Shown here: piece by piece, positions 13,919-24,706 of the stretch | How positions within the stretch are numbered: the stretch's first letter is position 1 | How the letters are laid out: every line of letters starts with the position of its first letter | Assembly (NCBI GenBank): GCA_026182355.1 | Contig: JAPFBL010001617.1 | Coordinates: forward strand, 3,197,001-3,261,000 | Direction: 5' to 3' | Source: Hermatobates lingyangjiaoensis | Lineage: Eukaryota > Arthropoda > Insecta > Hemiptera > Hermatobatidae | DNA length: 64,000 nt | Notes under the pieces: generated by a model | The model's input: only the letters and a program-made list of their open reading frames with translations | Told to the model about the DNA's origin: nothing | Databases searched by the model: none | Position numbers and translations under genes: made by a program

Positions 13919-16900
13919 GTGAGAGAGACCTTCATACTTATTCCCCATTATTATCTCCATGCGTTAAGCGTGCATTCAAATTATATTATTTCTTGTTTAG
14001 AATAATTTGTGTTTGAATACAACACCAAAAAAAGTGAGAGATTTTACAAATATAAAAGTGGGCAAACAATTAATGACGAGGTAAAATTATAAATACGTTA
14101 AAAAGAAATGTTACCTCCACATACAAATGAAAATATTTTACTCCTTTCCTGTGGTACTGCCCACTTCGACATATGTGTGTTCATGCAAGGATACACGCAG
14201 CCCTGGAAAATCATGTGAATTTTAGTTTATTTGAACATGATTGATTAATGTTTCAAAAAAATAGGAGGGAGCATTGAATGTGAAAGGAGAAAAGAAGTTA
14301 GCCTTGCTATCTTCTAATCACTTAGTCACAATGATGGGGAATGGAATTAGTTTGGTCTATTGAACTCTCAAAGAGAAGAAAGATATACTCTGCTGTAAGT
14401 TGTTTCAACTTTATTGGAACTTACTTAGGTACTATCGGCCCGCCGAGAGAACAAAACACTAAAGTAACAATAATAGCCTTTATTACCAATGTATATTGGT
14501 AATAACATTTTAATGTATAAATGTTAAATATTTTTATACAATTTTTCTTCCATTATAACTGTTATACCGTTAATTTATAAGTTATTTTTTTGTTTGAGAT
14601 AAAGATGTCAAATAAAGGAATTTATTAGTGTTCCTCTTATTTTTTTGTGATTAGATCCGTGCACAGCGTTCCACACAACTGTTGCAATATACTCCCCAAA
14701 TAGTCCAATACGTACGCAGCAGAATGCAATGTCATAATCATCTAACGTGCTTCACTACAACAAACATTTCGTAGCAATTTCGAGAAACGTAATCGATTAT
14801 TTATTCATAGGATTCTCTAGTCATCACTGAAGTATATATATCTGCAAAGGTATATGTTTAAATCAATTGTTGTTAATATGGCATTGCTGTCTGGAACAAT
14901 AGGTTGTTACATAATTAAGAGTGCATAAAAATATACTTTCTATCAATTCACTAACTTCATTGTCACTTAATTCCTTAGTAGTGGAAATATTTTCTACATT
15001 TATCAGGCTAAGAGAGTCAATGCATTTTACATTAAATTGCTCTTTGTATATTGACTGGAGATTACTCACTTAATATGACCTATTCCAAAAAAAAAACGAT
15101 ATCTTTTCAATATCAACAATCTTGTTAATGTATTTTTATACATAAGATGACCCATTTCAAGTTTTCTTTACGTTTCATACATTGGAGAAACTGAATCCAC
15201 CCTTAGAAATATTTCTGTCGGTTTGTCCGCAAAATTTTGTCACAAGTAAACTCGGCCACCATAAGACATAGTAAGCTGAAACTTTGACAGTAGATTTGTG
15301 TATGCTTAACTTAAAATATAGGCTCTAAGTAGATTGATGATTCAGTGCAGAAGCGAAGTTATGGGGCTTTAAGCTGTATTTTCCTCACTTCGCAGACAAG
15401 TTTATTTTGAAAATACACAGATGTAGCAAGTAGGTATTGTTAGTTGATTTTAATTTCAGTGGAGCATATGAATATATTGTGCATTTGACATCATTGGAAA
15501 ACTGTTTCCCAGAGTTGAGGATGTGCTATCTATTAAGAATAAATGGTCTTGTAAACGAGCAATTCTCAGCCCTTAATCTGAACAGGTAGGAAAAATCAAC
15601 AAACAAGAAAAATCTCTTACGCTATATCATACCGAGGAAGGAACTTACAAGTCAGTAAAGAGAGTGATTAGTGGTGAGGAAGCAGTTCATTATCTAACTG
15701 AATTTCTGGACTACTAATTTATTTCTCCTGGACTGCCTGCTCATGAGTAAAAACTTATAAATAAATCTATATAAATAAACTTGTGAACAGTTTCACAAAC
15801 ATTGGAAATGATAAAGACAAATATATTACCTGAACTATGCCTTCTGCAACTCTGCAGGCAAATAACCATTTCCAGCTTAGATGAATGGCTACTGGAGGAA
15901 CCAACATTGTCAGTAAACCAGCAAGAATCATAGCTACTGAGAATATTGAGGCTGCTCCACCGGACTCTGCGATGATCCCTACTGGGACCTGAATGATAAA
16001 GTATCCATAGAAGAAAGCGCTCATGATGGCCCCCTTCTGTGCAGGAGTCCATGACAATTCCTGTTTCCACATATTTAATTTAACTTCTTCAAAAACTCCT
16101 ATTCGAAAAAAAAATGAAAGAATTAAAAGTCTTTAAGAATATCGAAGTAATCATTTGAATATATCTTACTCACTCTTGTTGTAATATTATTGCTATGAAA
16201 TAGTTTTGAACACATTTGCAAAGAAAAATTATTTATCAATCCCATATGATTTTTTTTGTTTAAATAAAGTTAAATCTATAACCAAGAGTATTATAAATTA
16301 AACTAGTTCAACACCCATTACTTCGCTGACGGATATAATAACTTTTTGACATATATATATGGAGACGGTTGGTCTCCAACCGTCGCTTCACAAGTGCGCT
16401 TTGTGTCCCTTTCTCAACTCGCCTGATGACGGTTCAACCGAAAATTAGAGACAATAAGTGTGTTTGTAATTCATCGTGAAACGTTTATATATATATTGAA
16501 AATTATCGCACTTTCTTCATTCACAACCTTTTTATTCACAGATTCTAGCCTCCTGGCTAGTTGGTAAACTATAAATCAGGTTTGCTAATGACATTTCTAA
16601 GTAGATAGGTCAGGTGAACGAAAGAAATTTAATTACATGGTCTAAATGTATATTTACCTTACACTAATAAACAACTTTCAACATGCATATGTTATCATCA
16701 GGTTTACAATTAAAATAAATAAATTAATAAAAGAAAGTTGGGAATGATATTCGGTCTAAGTTCTATTCACAACTGAACGCATGGATGGATTGAAGGGCGG
16801 GATGAGAAGGGGTGGGAAAGAACTGCCCACATATATATGATCAAACCACAATAAGAAATGGGAAAACAAGACTAAGATCTTTCAACCGTAACAAACAGTC

Positions 16901-19900
16901 TTCATCAGAGTCAAAACCCAACACTAGTTACGGTTGAAAGATCTTAGTCTTTTTTCTCTCATTTCATATTGTGGTTTGAACATGGATTGTTATTTCACGT
17001 GTTTATGTGAAATCTTTTATATATATACATATATTGACAAAAGTATCGGCCCTGGAATAGAAACAAAACTAAAGTTTATCGGGACTCGGTTAGTTCTTCA
17101 GGATCAAATTAAACTCTCATTGCCAACGTTTCGGTTTTTATTTAAAACCTTTTTCATAAGCCTACAAAAACAGAGGAAATATAAGAAATAATATAATCAT
17201 TCAACAATCAAACATACATAAAAGTGTAATTAGTTACAGTTAAGAAATTACAATAGAAATTTTGACTATAGTCAGTGACAAAACTTACAGAAGTATAAAT
17301 TTTAAAACAGAAAAACTAAGTATTACATTACAAATTATTTTACAAAGAAAAATAGTATGTGGATTTTAACAACAACTGTATCTGAATGAACATTTGACAC
17401 TGAACTGAAATAACCAAGCAAGGTAACCAAATTTCACCAGACAACCAAAAAGACACTAACACAATTTTTCATCTATCAACAATGTTTAACTAATAATATA
17501 GATGAAAAATTGTGTTAGTGTCTTTTTGGTTGTCTGGTGAAATTTGGTTACCTTGCTTGGTTATTTCAGTTCAGTGTCAAATGTTCATTCAGATACAGTT
17601 GTTGTTAAAATCCACATACTATTTTTCTTTGTAAAATAATTTGTAATGTAATATTTAGTTTTTCTGTTTCAAAATTTATACTTCTGCCTATGAAAAAGAT
17701 TTTAAATAAAAACCGAAACGTTGGCAATGAGAGTTTAATTTGAACCTGAAGAACTGACCGAGTCCCGATAAACTATAGTTTTGTTTCTATTCCACGGTCG
17801 ATACTTTTATCAATATATATATATACAACTAAAAAATGATTGATCGGGATGCGGTCAGTTTCTTCCACTTTCAATTCAAACTCTCATTGCCGACGTTTCG
17901 ATTTTATTTAAAATCTTTTAAATAAAAAGATTTTAAATAAAATCGAAACGTCGGCAATGAGAGTTTGAATTGAAAGTGGAAGAAACTGACCGCATCCCGA
18001 TCAATCATTTTTTAGTTGTATATCTGTAACACGGTCGAGAAGTTATTAGTGTTTATATATATATATACACGTTTTTTCGTTGGAAATACGATCCAAAACG
18101 GACAAATATAGTTCAATATAAACAAAGAAACATAGAGAAATCAAAAGAACACACTTACAGTCTCTAATTTTCGGTTTGAACCGTCTTCAGGAGAGATAAG
18201 AGAGGGAAACCAAGCGCACTGGTTCAGAGACGGTTGGAGACCAACAGTGTTGCCGCATGCGCGCCCGTTCACAGAAAATAAGGTAGACAGGAATCAATTT
18301 ATAATTACATTAAATTAATGGAATATGAAAACAATAAATAAATAAAAGAAAAAATTGAAGAAAAAATTGAAAAAATTAAGGGATATTGATACATATTAAC
18401 GAACCTTAATTTTTTCAATTTTTTCTTTTATTTATTTATTGTTTTCATATTCCATTAATTTAATCTTTATAAATAAAATAATGATTTTGTCTGTACATTG
18501 CTTAGAACTGACTCATTTCAAGTTTTCTTTACGTTTCATACATTGGAGAAACCGAATCCACCCTTAGAAAAATTTCTGTCGGTTTGTCGGTTTGTCGGTT
18601 TGTCCGCAAAACTTTGTCACAGGTAAACTCAGCTACCATAAGACATATAAAGCTGAAACTTTTACAGTAGATTTGTGTAGGTCTAACTTAAAATATAGGC
18701 TATGAATTGATTGGAAATTCAACGTAGAAGTGAAGTTATGGACGTTTAACGCAAAAATGTTTGTCACAAGTAAACTCAGCCACCATAAGACATAGCGAGC
18801 TGAAACATTGACACTGGATTTGTGTGTGCCTAACTTAAAATATGGGCTCTAAATAGATTATTAATTCAGTACAGAAGCGAAGTTATGGGGCTTTTAGCTG
18901 TATTTTCCTAACTTCACAGACAAGTTTGTTTTGAAAATACACAGGTGTGGCAAGTAGGTATTGTTAGTTGATTTTAATTTCAATTGAGCATATGAATATA
19001 TTGCGTACTAGCATGAGTTGCAAACTGTCTAATGTGGTGAATTACAGGAGAGCTTGACTTACTATAGTAAACACTAGCAAATGTACCCGTCTTTGACGGA
19101 ATCAAACATTCTATTATACTTGGTATTCCAACATATCAATTATAGTATTATACTAATACTATAATTAGAAATTATAGAATAGTAGAAAACACCATTATTA
19201 GTACAGTGTTAAACAAATGCCTCTGTATACACTACATTAGCTGTCTGTCCTTCAGGTTCATGGAAGAACAATCAGTTGAAACCTCTGACTATTGAGCAAG
19301 TAAACTACAGTTGACCATGTGAGAAAAACTTGGTTTCGCTAACTTGAATTCCTGCGTTAGATAAAGTCTCCCTTTGCGACTTAGTTAACGTCATTGCGAA
19401 ATAGACTCTGAGGGGACCTTGCAATCATTTGAATGGAAACAGACAGTGGTTCGGAAGACTCCCCAATACCACATCCAGTCATTATGTCCGCCTCTATGGC
19501 ATATCTGTGTAGAGCACGAACTCAGAGTCGTGTCCCGTTGCACAGTTTTTGGGTCACTCATGTTTCGTAACATGAAATTTGTTACTGCTATAAATTGCAG
19601 CATCATTGGTGCTCCTACTTTAAGTTTTTACTCATGAGCAGGCAGTCCAGGAGAAATAAATTCAGAGTCAAGAAATTCAATTAGATAATGAACTGCTTCT
19701 TCATCACTAATCCAATCTCTTTACTGACTTGTAAGTTCTTTCCTCGGCTTCATATAGCGTAAGAACTTGTTTGTTGATTTCTCATGCCTGTTCATATTAA
19801 GGGCTGAAAATTGCTCGTTTACAAAACATTTATTCTCAATAGATAGTACATCCTTAACTCTGTGAAACACCATTTCAATGATGTCAAATACGCAATATAT

Positions 19901-22900
19901 TCATGTGCTCAATTGAAATTAAAATCAACTAACAATACCTACTTGCCACACCTGTGTATTTTCAAAACAAACTTGTCTGTGAAGTTAGGAAAATACAGCT
20001 AAAAGCCCCATAACTTCGCTTCTGTACTGAATTAATAATCTATTTAGAGCCCATATTTTAAGTTAGGCACACACAAATCCAGTGTCAATGTTTCAGCTCA
20101 CTATGTCTTATGGTGGCTGAGTTTACTTGTGACAAACATTTTTGCGTTAAACGTCCATAACTTCACTTCTACGTTGAATTTCCAATCAATTCATAGCCTA
20201 TATTTTAAGTTAGACCTACACAAATCTACTGTAAAAGTTTCAGCTTTATATGTCTTATGGTAGCTGAGTTTACCTGTGACAAAGTTTTGCGGACAAACCG
20301 ACAGAAATTTTTCTAAGGGTGGATTCGGTTTCTCCAATGTATGAAACGTAAAGAAAACTTGAAATGAGTCAGTTCTAAGCAATGTACAGACAAAATCATT
20401 ATTTTATTTATAAAGATTTGACATCATTGAAATGGTGTTTCACAGAGTTAAGGATGTACTATCTATTGAGAATAAATGTTTTGTAAACGAGCAATTCTCA
20501 GCCCTTAATATGAAGAGGCATAAGAAATCAACAAACAAGTTCTTACGCTATCTGAAGCCGAGGAAAGAACTTACAAGTCAGTAAAGAGATTGGATTAGTG
20601 ATGAAGAAGCAGTTCATTATCTAATTGAATTTCTTGACTCTGAATTTATTTCTCCTGGACTGCCTGCTCATGAGTAAAAACTTAAAGTAGAGCACCAATC
20701 ATGCTGCAATTTAGTAGCAGTAACAAATTTCATGTTACGAAACATGAGTGCCCCAAAACTGTGCAACGGGACACGACTCTGAGTTCGTGCTCTACACAGA
20801 TATGCCATAGAGGCGGACATAATGACTGGATGTGGTATTGGGGAGTCTGTGTGTATACTTCACATACAATTGATTCCGAGCCACTGTCTGTTTACGTTGA
20901 AATGATTGCAAAGTCCGGTCAGAGTCTATTTCGCAATGACGTTAACTAAGTCGCAAAGGGAGACTTCATCTAACGCAGGAATACAAGGTAGCAAAACCAA
21001 GTTTTTCTCACATGGTCAAATGTAGTTTACATGCTCAACGGTCAGAGGTTTCAACTCTTTCTTCTACCATGAACCTGAAGGACAGACAGCTAATGTAGTG
21101 TATTAGCTGGAGGCATTTGTTTAACACTGTAGTAATAATGGTATTTTCTACTATTCTATAATTTCTAATGACATTTTGAAATACCAAAAATGACGGAACT
21201 TCTGATTCCTCAGTGGTATAGCCAAAAGGCATAGGCACACGGCAATAAAACAAAACAGGAACTTCTGATTCCGTCAAAGACGGGTACGTTTGCTATGTAT
21301 TATATATAACTGTCAACTTTTTTTTAATGTAATATTTGCTTAATAAATACACTGGTAATAATGTAAGGTATGGGACCAGAGTAGCCCAGTGGCTTGCGTG
21401 ATCGCCGATGACAGTAGTGCAAATGTATTATAAATAAATGTAACAAACAAATATTTTTTTGAATTTAAAATGTGGATAATATAAAAGATGGTAATAAAGT
21501 AAAGGGATCTAGCCAGGGTAGCCAGTAGCTTGCTTGCTCGCCGATGACAGTAGTGCAAATGTATTATAAATAAATACAACAAAAATATTTTTTTTTAATT
21601 TAATATTTGCGTAATATAAACACTGGTAATAAAGTAAGGTATGGAACCAGAGTAGCCCAGTGGCTTGCGTGCTAGCTTTTGACTGGGAGCACGTTAATTA
21701 GAACTAACTCATTTCAAGTTTTCTTTACGTTTCATAGTTCAGAGTAGCCACATGTACCCTTAGAATAATTTCTGTCTGTCGGTTTGTCCACAAAATATTG
21801 CTACCATAAGACATATAAAGCTGAAACATTGATTGTAGATTTGTGTATGTCTAACTTGAAATCTAATCTTTGTATACAGAGGCATTTGTTTAGCACTGTA
21901 CTAATAATGGTATTTTCTACTATTCTATAACTTCTAATTGTAATATTAGTATAATACTATAATTTATATTTTGGAATACCAAGTATAATAGAATTTTTGA
22001 TTCCGTCAAAGACGGGTACGTTTGCTAGTGTAATTATAAATTGATTCCTGTCTACCTTATTTTCTGTGAACGGGCGCGCATGCAGCAACACTGTTGGTCT
22101 CCAACCGTCTCTGAACCAGTGCGCTTGGTTTCCCTCTCTTATCTCTCCTGAAGACGGTTCAAACCAAAAATTAGAGACTGTAAGTGTGTTCTTTTGATTT
22201 CTCTATGTTTCTTTGTTTATATTGAACTATATATATATATATACAAAGTCCAAAACCACAAGAAAAAAGAAAAACAAAAGAAATAAATGCTCTGAGGTCA
22301 TCACTTTAACTCATCAGAGAGCAAACAAAGTAAAAACTATGATAACCTTCCTTCTGCATAACTTTTATGTTACATTCTTAGTTCTTACTTTGTTTGCTCT
22401 CTGATGACATAAATTGAAAGGCCTCAGAACATTTATTTCTATTTCATTTTCTTGTGGTTTAAACTTTATTGATCTCATCACGGTTTATATAGTGTCTTTT
22501 TCTGCTTATATATATATATATAACTTTAAATTACACAAATTATTATTGATCAACACGTACATTTATGGTAAAGAAGGTGATTTTGATAGAAATTTAGCAA
22601 TTAGTGCGAGTTGATATATAAAGGTAGTTCTAATTTTTTTATTAAAGGAACTATTGATCCTTTCCAAAGAATTGGACTTTAACTTTGTATAAACATTTTT
22701 ATCATTTAAAATAGTCTCAATTTTATGGGGTTAGTAGATAGTCTTTTTTCTCATTTTCTATATTCTTTTATCTTTTATCTTTTTATTCCTTTAATAAAAA
22801 GATTAAAACTATCTTTATAAATCAACTCGCACTATTGCTGCATTCCTATCAAAATCACCTTTATTACCATATATGTACGTGTTGATCAAGGCGCATAAGA

Positions 22901-24659
22901 ATAATTCCCCAAAAGGATTAATTGTGACTTCGGTAGGTTCAACCTCATATGCCTTGTTCAAATGGTTTTTGGCAAAAAAAGTGATTTTTCTATCATGCAT
23001 AATTGCTCCCTAACAATAAGGCTCATCTACACTAAGAGGCACATTTTTGTGAAAATATCAATTTGAACCATCAAAGATTCTGGACGGTGGCGTGGCCACA
23101 AACTTTGGATACATACTCACCCACCCACGCACAGAAATCATGGAGCAAACTTCATAAAACGACTTCTGGGACCTCAAAACATGTAATTCTGTCAAAATCA
23201 CGGGTTCAATTTTTTTCACGATCACTATACTTTACTTATAGTAAAGTGAAAATAGAGTATTATTAGGGGATGAGATGAGGTGTTTAAAATTGGCAATTAA
23301 GAAAAAACTTCATAAAATTCCGTTTACAGCAAAGAGTAATATACCTATAAAAACTAAACATTTATCTTGGAATAATGTATCACTTGCTACACTTGTCGGA
23401 TTTGTTCACATTCGTGAGGGACAGACAGACTGACATGGCTTCTTTTATAATAGTATATTATTGTTGAATATGTTATCTCTCTTTCTAAAAGACTGATGTA
23501 AAGAACATTTCATGTATACTTAATTGTTACTCTTAAGATTTTTAAATTTGAAGAGTTATTAAAAAAGAAGATTTGCATAATGCTTATGATTCATAATACA
23601 TAAACAAAATAAAGGAAAACTTAATTTTTTGTTGCTTTCATATTCCACTAAATTAGTGAGTTCAACGCTATATAATAATTTTAAATCTTAAATGATAACT
23701 TTAAAAGTTTATACTAATGTCTTTCTCTCTGTCACGTGAGGGGTAAACTAGTGTTGTGACTCATTTGGTTAATGTAATTTATAGTAGGTAACTTTATGTT
23801 AAATTTCTTTGGAATTTTGAGATATTGGAATAGTTTTTAATATTAGCAAGAGACCAAACACAGCAAAACCTGTAGGACGATTGCTGCAATGCAGTTACTA
23901 TCCTAGTACAATTCCATGTTGAAAGCATTCAACAAATACACCAAAAGATCAATCTTTTATTATTATATTATATTATATTATAATTATAAAGATAATTATT
24001 ATATACTTTATATATATATATATATATAAAATCAGCTCAAAAACGAAGAAAAGCAACACACAGAGAAAGAGACACACTTACAAACTCAAATTTTCGGATG
24101 ATCCGTCTTCAGGAGAAAATAGAAAGGGGTACCAAGCACGCCGGAAACACAACGGCAGGAAAAACCTTTACATAAATGTAAAACTAAAATAAGACATAAT
24201 AATCGAGCGAACAGTAGCAAAAGAACAACAGATTCAGAGAAATGAATGGTATCAATTAAAAATCAACAAGAACTGCTTGTCTTTGAAATAAAGTCAAAAA
24301 GGAAGGTTATTATAGTGAGTTTATTAAAAGGAAGTAAAAAAGATGAGAGAAAAAATCGACACAAGAGAAACGATAACAAGATACAAGTATCAATAAAAAG
24401 AGTTAAAACAAAAAATAAAAATACAAAGTTTAAACAGGCAAGAGTAACAGCACAGAAGGTTACACGGTCGTGCGTAACGCACTAAATTTCACTCAAAATT
24501 CGAAAAAAACGATCAAAACTGGACGCAAATCAGCTCAAAAACGAAGAAAAGCAACACAGAGAAAGAGACACACTTACAAACTCAAATTTTCGGATGATCC
24601 GTCTTCAGGAGAAAATAGAAAGGGCGACCAAGCACGCCGGAAACACAACGGCAGGAAAA

Positions 24660-24706
<47 letters not shown>

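Larger units (their letters stand above)
18464..22028 (+). mobile_element. Helitron insertion (TC...CTAG), composite
   Basis: Starts A|TCTTTATAAATAAAATAATG at 18464 and ends with hairpin CCGTC-AAA-GACGG, then GTACGTTTG and CTAG at 22025-22028, followed by T. This is the TC..CTRR and A^T insertion signature of Helitrons. Internally it contains a second, inverted Helitron (19008-20416), a decayed first 3' end near 21297, a SINE-like tandem repeat (21300-21690) and a further 3' Helitron piece (21697-22028). The encoded helicase is only fragments. Confidence 0.8.
18062..22250. mobile_element. PLE fold-back, family 3, interrupted by Helitrons
   Basis: Left arm 18062-18385; 25-bp loop; right arm 18408-18463 continuing at 22029-22250 after a Helitron insertion. 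Removing 18464-22028 restores an uninterrupted right arm that matches the left arm across the junction ('atttaa' joined to 'tgtaattataaatt'). The hammerhead-like block lies at 18184-18190 (minus) and 22148-22154 (plus), with stem TCTC/GAGA. Confidence 0.85.

Noticed and set aside
13741..14016. Open frame of Leu/Ser repeats
   Set aside because: It is translation of the (CT)n microsatellite.
19391..19637. Frames on both strands and similar ones near 20.7 kb
   Set aside because: Out-of-frame readings of broken Helitron helicase; not separate genes.
16350..22520. CRISPR-like or tandem satellite array
   Set aside because: Units differ in family, length and orientation and the genome is eukaryotic; they are separate PLE and Helitron insertions.
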